Shown piece after piece: positions 8,446-17,423 of a stretch of DNA of 64,000 nt. The DNA is taken from the NCBI RefSeq assembly GCF_029382255.1, contig NZ_JARLLG010000001.1:124001-188000 (forward strand), written 5' to 3'. The stretch comes from Isoptericola croceus (GTDB taxonomy: Bacteria; Actinomycetota; Actinomycetes; Actinomycetales; Cellulomonadaceae). A model generated the notes under the pieces. The model ran no database searches and was not told the origin of the DNA. It saw only the letters and a program-made list of their open reading frames with translations. Every line of letters starts with the position of its first letter. Position 1 is the first letter of the stretch. The translations under genes were made by a program, and so were the position numbers.

Positions 8446-10044
8446 CTACGCCTGCTCGCCCGACGTGGCGAGGTCGGGCTTCTCGAGCGGCTTGCGCGCC
8501 GCGCGGGCGACGGCCACCAGCACGACCAGCGTCGCCACCACGACGAGCAGGCCGACGGCGGTACTCGCCCCGAGCGCGATGGCCACGTAGCCCGCCAGCG
8601 CGGCCAGCCCGGCACCGCCCGCGTAGGGGAGCTGGGTCAGCACGTGCGTGATCACGTCGGAGCCTGCGCCCGTGGAGGACAGGATGGTCGTGTCCGAGAT
8701 CGGCGACGAGTGGTCGCCGAGCACAGCTCCGGCAAGGACCGCGCCGAGGGCCGGCAGGAGCAGGTCGGTCTCGCCGATGGTGTTCATGATCCCGCCCACC
8801 AGGGGCAGGAGCAGCGCGAAGGACCCCCACGACGTCCCGGTCGAGAACGCCATCGCGGCGGCGAGCACGAAGATCACCGGCACGAGCCAGGCGGCAGCGA
8901 GGTCGGCACCCTCGACGAGCCCGCCCAGGTAGGCGCCGGTACCGAGCTGGTCGATCAGCCCGGTGAGCATCCACGCCAGGACCAGGATGCTCACGGCGGG
9001 CCACATCGCCTTGACACCCTCCACCCACCCGCGGCCGAAGTGCCGTCCGGAGAAGCGAGGGTTCGGCACCGTGTACCGCAGGTAGTAGTAGACGGCGGCG
9101 ACCAGCCCGAGGACCCCGCCCACCATGAGGGCCGCGCTGGTGTCGGTCTCGGCGAGGATGTCCACGACCGCCCAGCTGCCCGCGGCCGCGTACCCGGTCC
9201 AGGCGATGCCGGCGAAGACGCCGAGCACCAGCAGGACGAACGGGACGAACAGTGCGCGCCGCGCGCCGGGCTCGTGCACCGGCAGGTCCTCCGAGAGCTG
9301 ACCGGGCACCGTGGCGTCGTCGGCGAAGGTGCGGCCGTCGATGACGGCGCGCTCCTCCTCCCGGCGCATCGGGCCGACGTCGAGGCGCAGGCCGACGGCG
9401 AGCCACACCAGCAGGACGGCGGCGATCCCGTAGTAGTTCGCGGCGGCCGCGCCGAGGAACGCCTGCACGCTGGACATCGCCAGGGCGGACGCCGCCACGA
9501 TGGGGGCGAGCAGCCCCATGATGTAGGCGCCCCAGCTCGAGAACGGTGCCAGGACGGCGACCGGTGCGGAGGTCGAGTCGATGACGTAGGCGAGCTTCGC
9601 GCGGGACACGCGGTGCCGGTCCGTCACCGGCCTCGAGACCTGCCCGACGGCCAGGGCGTTGAAGTAGTCGTCGATGAAGATGACGATCCCCATCACCGCC
9701 GGCAGGACCTGCGCCCCGCGGCGGGTCCGGATCCTGTCCACGGCCCAGTCGGCGAACGCCTTGGTCCCGCCCGACATCATGATGAACGCCGCGATGATCC
9801 CCAGCATCAGCGTGAACGCCAGGATGTAGACGTACCAGGTGTTCACCGCGCCGTCGGCCCAGAAGATCACCACGAACGAGTCCCAGACCAGCCGCAGCGT
9901 CTCCACCGGGCCCAGGTCAGCCACGAGGAGGGCCGCCGCCAGGATCCCCGCGCCCAGGCTGACGAGCACCTTCTTGGTGGCCACCACGAGGGCGATGGCG
10001 ATCACCGGGGGCAGCAGCGTCAGGGCCGGGTAGTTCTCGAGCAT
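8446..10044 (-). CDS. NhaC-family Na+/H+ antiporter-like permease
   Basis: An integral membrane protein of 532 residues with about 12 helices. It has the NhaC/CitM-superfamily features [18 protein letters not shown] with paired acidic residues in a helix, [36 protein letters not shown] and [16 protein letters not shown]. These repeats are typical of NhaC-type antiporters, some of which exchange malate for lactate or carry amino acids, so substrate is not certain. Start ATG at 10044 (MLENYPALT) comes 13 bases after the stop of a 58-residue ORF, and the two are probably one operon. Confidence 0.87.
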   Translation of the reverse strand: MLENYPALTLLPPVIAIALVVATKKVLVSLGAGILAAALLVADLGPVETLRLVWDSFVVIFWADGAVNTWYVYILAFTLMLGIIAAFIMMSGGTKAFADWAVDRIRTRRGAQVLPAVMGIVIFIDDYFNALAVGQVSRPVTDRHRVSRAKLAYVIDSTSAPVAVLAPFSSWGAYIMGLLAPIVAASALAMSSVQAFLGAAAANYYGIAAVLLVWLAVGLRLDVGPMRREEERAVIDGRTFADDATVPGQLSEDLPVHEPGARRALFVPFVLLVLGVFAGIAWTGYAAAGSWAVVDILAETDTSAALMVGGVLGLVAAVYYYLRYTVPNPRFSGRHFGRGWVEGVKAMWPAVSILVLAWMLTGLIDQLGTGAYLGGLVEGADLAAAWLVPVIFVLAAAMAFSTGTSWGSFALLLPLVGGIMNTIGETDLLLPALGAVLAGAVLGDHSSPISDTTILSSTGAGSDVITHVLTQLPYAGGAGLAALAGYVAIALGASTAVGLLVVVATLVVLVAVARAARKPLEKPDLATSGEQA

Positions 10045-10057
10045 GGGCGTGCCGACG

Positions 10058-10234
10058 TCAGCCGGCGTCGAACCGAGGTTCGCCCGCCTGCTCACCGGTC
10101 TCGAGGCCGTCGTCCTTGTCGGGCGGTGCGTGGGCGAACCGTGGGTCGGTGACCGCCGGGTCGCGTTGCACCAGCTCGAGAGCGAACGGGCTGGGCTCGA
10201 CACGGGGGTCGCGCTCGGGTGCCTGCGTGCTCAT
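10058..10234 (-). CDS. small 58-residue acidic protein ahead of the antiporter gene
   Basis: A short gene starting at ATG 10234 and ending at 10058. The start is backed by a strong Shine-Dalgarno AAAGGAG, with AGGAG seven bases from the ATG. The product begins MSTQAPERDPRVEPSPFALE and is rich in Pro, Asp and Glu, with no membrane helix or cysteine, so it should be cytoplasmic and probably unstructured. Its stop is 13 bases before the antiporter start, which suggests a shared transcript. No function can be assigned; it might be a leader or an accessory peptide of the antiporter. Codon-level proof would need homologues in related genomes. Confidence 0.6.
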   Translation of the reverse strand: MSTQAPERDPRVEPSPFALELVQRDPAVTDPRFAHAPPDKDDGLETGEQAGEPRFDAG

Positions 10235-10372
10235 GGGCGTCTCCTTTCGACGCTGCCACCGTAGGCGCGGTGAGTGGTCCGCGCACCGTCGACGCGCGCG
10301 ACGGCGGTTCCCGACCTACGGTGATATGCGCGAGCAACAGTTCTCGCCCCGACCGGCATGGAGGCTGGCGCC

Positions 10373-11575
10373 ATGGGACCGACCCGACGAAAGGCCGTCA
10401 CGCTGCTGCTGGCAGCCATGACCGCCCTGGGGCTCGCGCTGACCGGCGTGGGCATCGCCGTGCCGGCGCACGCCGCCACACAGCTCGCCGCACCGCTCCC
10501 GGACCGCACCTACGTGCTGTCGTCCTACTACGGCCCGCGCTGCATGCCGGTCGCGGGATCCTCGACCTTCCACCTGGGGCAGGACTTCGGGGCGTCCCGG
10601 GGAACGGCCATCCGTGCGATCGCGCCGGGGACGGTCTCCCGGGCGGGGACGGTGCGTGGATTCGGGGAGTGGATCGTCGTCGACCACGTCGTCAACGGCG
10701 AGCGGTTCTCCTCGTTGTACGCGCACCTCGTCAACGCCACCAAGTTCGTGAAGAAGGGCCAGAAGGTCACCAGGGGCCAGCGGATCGGCGACGTGGGATC
10801 GTCCGGGACGTCCACCTCGCCGCACCTGCACATGGAGATCTGGAAGGGCGGCTATCCCACGGGCACGGCCGTCGACCCCCTGAAGTTCATGAAGAACCGA
10901 GGAGTCGATCTCCGCTCGTTGTCCACGCGCAACTACGCGCGCACCACTCCGTCGTCGTGCAAGTACTTCACGACGGCGAAGGTCAACATGCGCAGCGGGC
11001 CGGGGGAGAGCTACAAGGTGCTGCGCACCCCCCAGCCCAACGTCGTCATCAAGGGTGCGCCGGGTGCCGGATCCGGTGACTGGCGCCAGGTGACCCGCAA
11101 CGGCAAGTCGGGCTGGATCCACAAGAACTACCTCTCGCCCGGCTACACCTCGCAGGGCACCCGGTACGTCCTGCCGGCGTCGCTCAACATGCGGGCCAAG
11201 CCCTCGGCGTCGTCGAAGGTGAAGATGTCGCTCCCGCGGAACGCGAAGCTGACCATGCTGCGCGAGATCAAGGGGACATGGCAGCGCGTGCGCTACAACG
11301 GCAAGAACGGCTGGGTCTCCGCACGGTTCATCTCGGACACCGTGGGCGGCGCGCAGGTCGTGCCCAAGGCATCGGGCAACACCTACTCCTGGGTGGACAA
11401 GAAGTCGCTGAAGCTGCGCAAAGGACCCTCGACCTCGTCCGGCGCCGTGATGACCCTGCGCCGGGACAACCGCGTCAGGCACCTCGCCAAGATGAAGAAC
11501 GGCTGGCTCAAGGTGAAGCACGGCGGCAAGACGGGTTATGTCGCCACCAAGCACCTGACCTCGAGGAAGCCGTAG
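10373..11575 (+). CDS. secreted M23 peptidase with three SH3-like repeats
   Basis: A probable cell-wall endopeptidase of 400 residues. A Sec signal peptide covers about residues 1-34 (PAHA/A cleavage). The M23 (LytM) domain has the zinc ligands H67 and D71 in HLGQDFG and H151/H153 in SPHLHMEIW. Three SH3b-type wall-binding repeats follow at about 200-262 (VNMRSGPGESYKVL), 268-330 (LNMRAKPSASSKV) and 345-400 (LKLRKGPSTSSGAV), all Lys/Arg-rich. ATG at 10373 is used because GGAGG stands eight bases before it; the in-frame ATG at 10358 has none. It likely cuts or remodels peptidoglycan peptides. Confidence 0.9.
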   Translation: MGPTRRKAVTLLLAAMTALGLALTGVGIAVPAHAATQLAAPLPDRTYVLSSYYGPRCMPVAGSSTFHLGQDFGASRGTAIRAIAPGTVSRAGTVRGFGEWIVVDHVVNGERFSSLYAHLVNATKFVKKGQKVTRGQRIGDVGSSGTSTSPHLHMEIWKGGYPTGTAVDPLKFMKNRGVDLRSLSTRNYARTTPSSCKYFTTAKVNMRSGPGESYKVLRTPQPNVVIKGAPGAGSGDWRQVTRNGKSGWIHKNYLSPGYTSQGTRYVLPASLNMRAKPSASSKVKMSLPRNAKLTMLREIKGTWQRVRYNGKNGWVSARFISDTVGGAQVVPKASGNTYSWVDKKSLKLRKGPSTSSGAVMTLRRDNRVRHLAKMKNGWLKVKHGGKTGYVATKHLTSRKP

Positions 11576-11659
11576 CCTCGAGCCGCTGTCGCGCCCGAGC
11601 AACCTTCCGGCGTGCACGCCCGTGTACCGGGTGTGACAGCCCTGCGAGATGATCTGCCG

Positions 11660-12223
11660 GTGAACGAGCCCCGGGCACAGGTCGTGCCCCTGCGCCCGGG
11701 GGAGCGGGTCGGGCGGGATGCCGAGTTCTCGGCCTTCATGGCCCAGGCAGAACCCGCCCTCGGTCGCATGGCGTATCTGCTCACCGGTGACCGGCACCGC
11801 GCGGAGGAGCTCGTCCAGCAGGCCCTGGTGCGGACCTACGTCGCGTGGCCCCGGGCCCGGGACCGGGACCCGCTCGCCTACGCCCGGCGGGTGCTCGCCA
11901 ACGCCCGCATCGACACGTGGCGCAAGCACCGGCGCGAGGTCCTCGTGGATCACGAGGACCTGCCGCACGGGGGGCACGACGGCCCCGGCGACCATCACGC
12001 CGACCGCGACCTGCTCGTCCGGGCGCTGACCCGGCTCCCGGAACGACGACGTCGCGTCGTCGTCCTGCGATACCTGCTCGATCTGGGGGAGCGTGAGGTC
12101 GCGGAAGACCTCGGGATCAGCACCGGCGCGGTGAAGTCCGCCGCCTCGCGCGGGCTGGCCCAGCTGCGGGGCCTGATGACCGAGGACGACCGCTCGACGA
12201 CCGGTACGGAGGTGCCGCGGTGA
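11660..12223 (+). CDS. ECF sigma factor, SigE family of actinobacteria
   Basis: RNA polymerase sigma factor of 187 residues. Region 2 is FSAFMAQAEPALGRMAYLLTGDRHRAEELVQQALVRTY in parts, with the AYLLTGD hallmark of this group; region 4 is LPERRRRVVVLRYLLD followed by the helix-turn-helix EVAEDLGISTGAVKSAASRGL. GTG at 11660 (reading MNEPRAQVV) is taken as start; a longer form from GTG 11612 is open and cannot be excluded. The stop overlaps the start of the next gene by four bases (GTGA), so sigma factor and membrane protein are translated together, as for sigma/anti-sigma pairs. Confidence 0.85.
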   Translation: MNEPRAQVVPLRPGERVGRDAEFSAFMAQAEPALGRMAYLLTGDRHRAEELVQQALVRTYVAWPRARDRDPLAYARRVLANARIDTWRKHRREVLVDHEDLPHGGHDGPGDHHADRDLLVRALTRLPERRRRVVVLRYLLDLGEREVAEDLGISTGAVKSAASRGLAQLRGLMTEDDRSTTGTEVPR

Positions 12224-13581
12224 CTGACGAACAGCTGGTGGAGCGCATGAGGTCGCTCGCCGAGGCGGCCCCCGCGATCTCCGTGGACCGCGAGAAGGTC
12301 CTGGCCGCGGGCCGACGACGGCGGACGTTGCGCGCCGCGGGCGTGACCGGCGGGGTCGGCGTGCTGTGCACCGGGCTCGTGGTCGGGGCCCTGGCGTGGG
12401 CCGGGCCTCTGCTGGAGGGGCCGGTGGAGCCGCTGCCGGCCTCGTCGGGCGAACCGACGGCCGACCCCAGCGAAGCCGACGACCCGCTGCCGGACGACGC
12501 GAGCGGGCCGCAGAGCTGGGACGTCCACCCGCCGTCGCCGGACGACGGCGAGCACGCCGTGGTCGACTACGAGGCGGGGACGATCTGGCTGCCGATGGAC
12601 GACTGGGCCGCCGACCCCGAGCAGCAGGCTGTCATCGACACCGCCGAGCGGTACCTGCACATCGAGTGCCTCACGGAAGCGGGCTACGGCGACGAGGTGG
12701 AGTTCGTCGGCATGGAGGAGCCGCTGGGGTTCCGGTACCGGGGCCTCGGGCTGTGGACCGATGCGGACGTGGACGCCGGCTACCAGGCGGCGGTCGACCG
12801 AGGCGCGTACTGGTTCGACATCGACGGCGTGGGCGAACCCGTCAACGACGTCTCCATCGAGGGCGACAACGGGTTCGGGCAGCCGGGGGAGGACTGGGGG
12901 CGGTGCAGCGAGTGGGCGACCGAACAGCTCAGCGGGCTGACCGAGGCGGAGCGGCTGGCCACGGCCCAGGCGCAGGGGACGGAGTCCGGGACCGGCGACT
13001 ACGCGGTGGACGTCCTGACGCCTCGCGGAGTGCCCGACCCCGCGTTCGACGATCCTCAGGTGGCCGCCCACGGCCCGGCGATCATCGAGGAGTGGGACGA
13101 GTGCCTGGTCGCCGAGGGTGGCCGACCGGACCGTGAGGCTCAGGCGCTGACCCCTGACGGCGTGCTGGACCTCATGGGCGGGTACACCGCGGAACAGCTC
13201 GAGATCATGGAGAGTGTCTGGGCGCACGAGCGGGCCATCATCGAGGAGAACGACGGGGCGCTCGGGAGGTGGGACCCGGCTGAGATCGGCTACACGGCGG
13301 AGGATCTGACCTTCCTGGACGAGCCCCGCCCGCGTCCGGTCTCGGTCGGGGGCGCGGTCGAGGAGAGGCGGATCGCCGAGGCCGACGTGCGCTGCAAGCA
13401 GGAGCTGGGGATCGTCCAGCGTCTGGCCGACCTCGACGCGGCGGCCCAGGTGAAGTACATCGCGGACAACCCGGAGTACTTCGCCAGTCGCAAGGAGTAC
13501 GACTCGACCATGCTGGCTCGTGCGGTCGAGGTGCTCACCGACGCGGGGGTCGACGTGCCGGACGTCGGGGAGATCGGCTGA
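12220..13581 (+). CDS. single-pass membrane protein paired with the ECF sigma factor, possible anti-sigma
   Basis: A 453-residue protein. A short cytoplasmic part (about 1-38, MTDEQLVERMRSLAEAAPAI) is followed by RRRRTLRAAG and one membrane helix (about 40-62). The rest is an acidic extracytoplasmic region with a Pro/Asp/Ser linker (70-110) and no family I recognise; it has several cysteines (HIECLTEAG, GRCSEW, WDECLV, VRCKQEL) that could form disulfides. The layout and four-base overlap with the sigma gene suggest an anti-sigma or signal sensor, but the cytoplasmic part lacks a zinc HxxxCxxC motif. The role is inferred from context only. Confidence 0.7.
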   Translation: MTDEQLVERMRSLAEAAPAISVDREKVLAAGRRRRTLRAAGVTGGVGVLCTGLVVGALAWAGPLLEGPVEPLPASSGEPTADPSEADDPLPDDASGPQSWDVHPPSPDDGEHAVVDYEAGTIWLPMDDWAADPEQQAVIDTAERYLHIECLTEAGYGDEVEFVGMEEPLGFRYRGLGLWTDADVDAGYQAAVDRGAYWFDIDGVGEPVNDVSIEGDNGFGQPGEDWGRCSEWATEQLSGLTEAERLATAQAQGTESGTGDYAVDVLTPRGVPDPAFDDPQVAAHGPAIIEEWDECLVAEGGRPDREAQALTPDGVLDLMGGYTAEQLEIMESVWAHERAIIEENDGALGRWDPAEIGYTAEDLTFLDEPRPRPVSVGGAVEERRIAEADVRCKQELGIVQRLADLDAAAQVKYIADNPEYFASRKEYDSTMLARAVEVLTDAGVDVPDVGEIG

Positions 13582-13611
13582 CCCCACCACCCAGGCCGGG
13601 ATCGCCGCGCG

Positions 13612-15099
13612 TCAGTCGAGGTAGTCCTCGACGAGCCGCGCGGCGATCCCGGTGTACGTGGCCGGGGTGAGGGCGGCGAGGCGGGCGGCGACGTCGTCGG
13701 GCAGCCCGAGGCCGGCGACGAACTCGCGCATCCGCTCGCCGTCGACGCGCTGGCCGCGGGTGAGCTCCTTGAGCCGCTCGTACGGGTTCTCCATGCCCTC
13801 GACGCCGGCGACGGAGGCGGCGCGCATCGCGGACTGGACGGGCTCGCCGAGCACCTCCCAGTTGTGGTCGAGGTCGTCGGCCATGAGCTCGGCGTTGACG
13901 GCCAGCGCCTTGAGGCCGCGGCGGACGTTGTCGATCGCGAGGAGCGAGTGCCCGAACGCCGGGCCGATGTTGCGCTGCGTGGTGGAGTCCGTCAGGTCGC
14001 GCTGCAGGCGGCTGGTGACCAGCGTGGCGGACAGGGTGTCCAGCAGGGAGCACGAGATCTCGAGGTTGGCCTCGGCGTTCTCGAACCGGATCGGGTTGAC
14101 CTTGTGCGGCATCGTCGAGGAGCCGGTGGCACCCGCGACCGGGATCTGCGTGAAGAAGCCGAGCGAGATGTACGTCCACACGTCGGTCGCGAGGTTGTGC
14201 AGGATCCGGTTGAACCGCGCGACGTCGGCGTAGACCTCGGCCTGCCAGTCGTGCGACTCGATCTGAGTGGTCAGCGGGTTCCAGGTCAGGCCCAGGTGCT
14301 CGACGAACGCGCGGGACACGGCCGGCCAGTCGGCGCCCGGGACCGCGACGGCGTGCGCGCCGTAGGTGCCGGTCGCGCCGTTGAGCTTGCCGAGGAACTC
14401 CGCACCGGCGACGCGGCGGAGCTGGCGGCGGAGGCGGTGCGCGAGGACCGCGATCTCCTTGCCCATGGTGGTCGGGGTCGCGGGCTGTCCGTGCGTGCGG
14501 CTCAGCATCGGCACGTCGGCGTGCTCGCGGGCCATCTCGGCGAGCTGGTCGGCCAGGGCCTCGGCGGCGGGCAGCCACACGTCGACGACGGCGCCGCGCA
14601 CCATCAGCGCGTAGCTGAGGTTGTTGATGTCCTCGGACGTGCAGGCGAAGTGCACGAGCTCGCTCGCGGCCGGCAGGTTCGTGTCGCCGAGCTCGTCGGG
14701 AGCGACGGCGATGCGGCGCTTGATGAAGTACTCCACGGCCTTCACGTCGTGCACCGTCTCGCGCTCGATCGCACCGAGCTCGGCGATCTGGTCCGCACCG
14801 AACGTCGCCGGGATCTGGCGCAGGTAGGCGATCTCGGCGTCGGTCAGCGTGGGGGCTCCGGGGACGACGGCGCCGTCGTCCACACCCGGCGCACCGTTGC
14901 AGAGCGTGATCAGCCACTCCACCTCGACGTGGATGCGCGCCCGGTTCAGCGCGGCCTCGCTGAGGTGGTCCACCAGCGGCGCCACGGCCCCGCGGTAGCG
15001 GCCGTCGAGCGGCCCCAGGGCGATCGGCGGGGTGACGTCGGCGAGGTTCACCCGGTTCTGGTCGTTCGTCGGTGCGGGCTGCGGCGAGGTGGAGGTCAC
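13612..15099 (-). CDS. purB: adenylosuccinate lyase
   Basis: Catalyses two fumarate-releasing steps in purine synthesis. The 495-residue protein begins MTSTSPQPAPTNDQ, then ALGPLDGRYRGAVAPL as in the E. coli-type PurB. It carries TSEDINNLSYA, SRTHGQPATPTTMGKE with the catalytic His, and the superfamily signature GSSTMPHKVNP. GTG at 15099 is used because GGGAG precedes it by about ten bases; nearby ATG 15108 lies inside that site and the ATG at 15162 gives an unlikely extension. It is convergent with the upstream sigma/membrane pair. Confidence 0.94.
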   Translation of the reverse strand: MTSTSPQPAPTNDQNRVNLADVTPPIALGPLDGRYRGAVAPLVDHLSEAALNRARIHVEVEWLITLCNGAPGVDDGAVVPGAPTLTDAEIAYLRQIPATFGADQIAELGAIERETVHDVKAVEYFIKRRIAVAPDELGDTNLPAASELVHFACTSEDINNLSYALMVRGAVVDVWLPAAEALADQLAEMAREHADVPMLSRTHGQPATPTTMGKEIAVLAHRLRRQLRRVAGAEFLGKLNGATGTYGAHAVAVPGADWPAVSRAFVEHLGLTWNPLTTQIESHDWQAEVYADVARFNRILHNLATDVWTYISLGFFTQIPVAGATGSSTMPHKVNPIRFENAEANLEISCSLLDTLSATLVTSRLQRDLTDSTTQRNIGPAFGHSLLAIDNVRRGLKALAVNAELMADDLDHNWEVLGEPVQSAMRAASVAGVEGMENPYERLKELTRGQRVDGERMREFVAGLGLPDDVAARLAALTPATYTGIAARLVEDYLD

Positions 15100-15236
15100 G
15101 CCCCGCATTCTCCCACGGGCGCCGCCGGTCACCCACTGCCGTCCGGCGGCGTGCAAGCCCACCCCACGGCGGTGTCCTCCACAGGCAGCACCTGCTGCCC
15201 GACGGCGGTCCGTCCGGCACGCCTAGCGTCCCGGCC

Positions 15237-15467
15237 ATGCTCCTGCCGACCACCGACGTCGCCGTGGCGGCGGCCCACCTGCGGGCCGCCAGGGCCGCGC
15301 TCGACGACGCCACCGCCCTGCTGCGCCGCGCCGCGGGTCTCGACTGGGACTCGCCAGCGGGAGACCTCTGCCGGGACACCGTCGGAGACCTCCTGCAGGC
15401 GCTCGCCACCGATGCCGCCACCCTCACCCAGGCCGTCCTGGTGGCCGAGGCCTGCGAGGTGCCGTGA
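15237..15467 (+). CDS. small helical protein, WXG100-like, paired with a hydrolase
   Basis: A 76-residue Ala-rich helical protein (LPTTDVAVAAAHLRAARAALDD and later parts) with a central DWDSPAGDLCRDTV loop between two helices. Helix-loop-helix with W near the turn recalls ESX/WXG100-type secreted small proteins, but the strict W-x-G is absent (WDSPAG), so this is only a resemblance. Its stop overlaps the GTG of the following hydrolase gene by four bases, so the two are a translationally coupled pair. Function is unknown. Confidence 0.68.
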   Translation: MLLPTTDVAVAAAHLRAARAALDDATALLRRAAGLDWDSPAGDLCRDTVGDLLQALATDAATLTQAVLVAEACEVP

Positions 15468-17017
15468 GCAGGGACCCGCGCGAGACCCTCGTCGTCGTCG
15501 GGGGCCGGCCGGTCGCGCAGGTCGACGCCACCGCGATCCGCGCGACGGCGCTGCGGCTCGCGAGCGCCGCGGACACGCTGCGCGCGGCGACCTTCGCGTG
15601 CACCACCGCCCGCGGTGCGCTGGACCGCGACCTGTGGGCTCCCGCCCCGCTCGGGGCGACGGACCCCGCACGCAGCACCCGGGTCCGTGGGGCGCGGGCG
15701 CTCGCGGACGACGCCGCCGGCGCGCTGTCCGCCCGTGCGGACGCCTGCGCGAGCATGGAGAGCCGGCTGCTGCTCGCCGCAGGCCTCTACGAGCACGCCG
15801 AGTCCGCTGCCGAGCGTGTCGTCGGTGCTGTCGTGACCGCCGGAGCGGGGGCCGTCGGGCTGGGCGTCACGTCGTGGGTCTCGGACCCGCTGTTCGGGCT
15901 CCCGTGGCGGCGGGGCGGCCAGCTCGCCCTGGGCGGCATCGCCGCGCAGGCCGACGATCCCGACGCCCCGCGGGAGGCACCGGTGCCCGTCCCTGCCGAC
16001 GTCGAGCCGGCCGGTGGCGGAGGGCTCGGCGGATGGATCTTGCGCGGCGCTGCGCCGTACGCCGACGAGGCCGTGCTGGGCGGCGGCATCGGGGTGGCCC
16101 TCGGGGCACCCTGGGCCTCGGGCGGGGACTTCTCCGTCACCGGTGGGTCGCGCGTGCTGTCCGGCGCCGTATGGAGCGCCCTGCCCGACGCCCAGGTCAC
16201 GGTGGAGCCGTTGGACCCCGCACGGTTCACCGGGGGAGCCCCCGCCTGGCAGGGGTCGTGTGCCGCCAGCGTCGCCGAGGCCCTGGCCCGCACCGCCGAC
16301 CTCTACGCGCAGGGCAGCGGCATCCCTGGGCGGGCGGCACCAGGCCCGCCGCCCGGGACGATCGGCGTGGAGAAGGTCGAGCACGCGGACGGGAGCGTGA
16401 GCTGGACGGTGCTGATCCCGGGCACCCAGGAGCTGCTCTCGGCCGCGAACCCGTTCGACGTCGCCACCGACCTCGACCTCATGGCGGGAGCGACCGCCGA
16501 CGTGATGGTCGCCGTCGAGCAGGCCCTCGCTCGCTCCGGGGCTGCGCCGGACGAACCGGTCGTGCTGGTCGGGCACTCGCTCGGCGGGATCGCCGCGACG
16601 TCGCTGGCCGCTTCACCGGCCTTCCGGGAGAAGCACCGGGTCGGCGGCGTGGTGACGGCCGGGGCGCCGACGGCGACGTTCCGCACCCCGCGCGGCGTCC
16701 CGGTGCTGCACCTGGAGACCACCGAGGAGCTCGTCTCACCACTCGACGGTCGGTCGACCGCTCAGAACCCTGCGACGCCCGAGCGGGTGACGGTGGGCCG
16801 GGACCTGGGGGCCTCCGACGACCCGCGCGACCGGGCGGCGTCGGGCAGCGTCGCCGAGGCGCACTCGGTGCCGACGCACCTGCGCACGCTGGAGCAGGCG
16901 CAGGCCGTCCAGAACGTCCAGGTGGCGGGCGTCGTCGAACCTATCGAGGCGCTGCTGGACGGCGAGCGCGCCGGGACCACGTTCTACGCGGTCCGGCGCG
17001 TCGCCGTCGAGAAGTGA
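15464..17017 (+). CDS. alpha/beta hydrolase with helical N-terminal region
   Basis: A 517-residue protein. Residues about 20-125 are Ala/Arg-rich helices resembling WXG100/ESX-linked proteins; about 127-145 is a Gly/Ala hydrophobic stretch. The C-terminal half holds an alpha/beta hydrolase with the nucleophile elbow VVLVGHSLGG (Ser372), a lipase-like SWTVLIPGTQ strand and a possible His in EAHSVPTHLRTL. There is no signal peptide. It is coupled by a GTGA overlap to the small helical protein upstream. An ESX-associated or surface lipase/esterase is a reasonable guess, but substrate and location are not shown by sequence. Confidence 0.75.
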   Translation: MSRDPRETLVVVGGRPVAQVDATAIRATALRLASAADTLRAATFACTTARGALDRDLWAPAPLGATDPARSTRVRGARALADDAAGALSARADACASMESRLLLAAGLYEHAESAAERVVGAVVTAGAGAVGLGVTSWVSDPLFGLPWRRGGQLALGGIAAQADDPDAPREAPVPVPADVEPAGGGGLGGWILRGAAPYADEAVLGGGIGVALGAPWASGGDFSVTGGSRVLSGAVWSALPDAQVTVEPLDPARFTGGAPAWQGSCAASVAEALARTADLYAQGSGIPGRAAPGPPPGTIGVEKVEHADGSVSWTVLIPGTQELLSAANPFDVATDLDLMAGATADVMVAVEQALARSGAAPDEPVVLVGHSLGGIAATSLAASPAFREKHRVGGVVTAGAPTATFRTPRGVPVLHLETTEELVSPLDGRSTAQNPATPERVTVGRDLGASDDPRDRAASGSVAEAHSVPTHLRTLEQAQAVQNVQVAGVVEPIEALLDGERAGTTFYAVRRVAVEK

Positions 17018-17022
17018 CCGGT

Positions 17023-17409
17023 TCAGTCGCGCTTGCCGGGGACGACCCAGCCGATGACCGTCTGCAGGACCGCGAGGATCAGCGCGATCCACAGGTACCA
17101 CCAGAAGCCGCCGTGGACCTCCAGGCCCCAGTCGCCGACCTGGCTGGTGATCCACGTGGTGATCCACAGCATGAGCGCGTTGATCAGCAGGTAGAACAGC
17201 CCGAGCGTGAGGATGAGCAGCGGGAGGGAGATGAGGGACACGATCGGCTTCACGATCATGCTGACCAGCGAGAAGATCGCGGCCACGCCCACGATCACGA
17301 GGACGCGGCCCAGCGTGTCGTCCCCGCCGTAGATCTCGAGGTTGTCGAAGATCAGGTCGCAGATCCACAGCGCGAGCGCCGTCACGACGATCCGTGAGAT
17401 GAGGTTCAT
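17023..17409 (-). CDS. phage-holin-like four-helix membrane protein (superfamily IV)
   Basis: A 128-residue protein made almost entirely of four membrane helices: VVTALALWICDLIF, VLVIVGVAAIFSLVSMIV, LISLPLLILTLGLFYLLINALMLWI and a final LWIALILAVLQTVIGWV. The NALMLW...V and FKPIV-like VKPIVSLISLP parts match the widespread bacterial 'phage holin family' (PF04020), which is chromosomal and not part of a prophage in most genomes; no phage genes are nearby. The function is unknown. It is convergent with the hydrolase gene and divergent from hisC, 14 bases away. Confidence 0.85.
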   Translation of the reverse strand: MNLISRIVVTALALWICDLIFDNLEIYGGDDTLGRVLVIVGVAAIFSLVSMIVKPIVSLISLPLLILTLGLFYLLINALMLWITTWITSQVGDWGLEVHGGFWWYLWIALILAVLQTVIGWVVPGKRD

Positions 17410-17423
17410 GGGGGCATCGTGGC

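Noticed and set aside
13535-17397. Open frames of over 1000 residues on both strands across purB and the hydrolase pair
   Set aside because: They are antisense or off-frame shadows of purB and neighbours; products are Arg/Gly/Ala-rich without domains, as expected at this GC content.
17023-17409. Holin-like gene taken as a sign of a prophage
   Set aside because: PF04020-type proteins are ordinary chromosomal membrane proteins in actinobacteria, and no integrase, capsid, tail or lysin genes are nearby.
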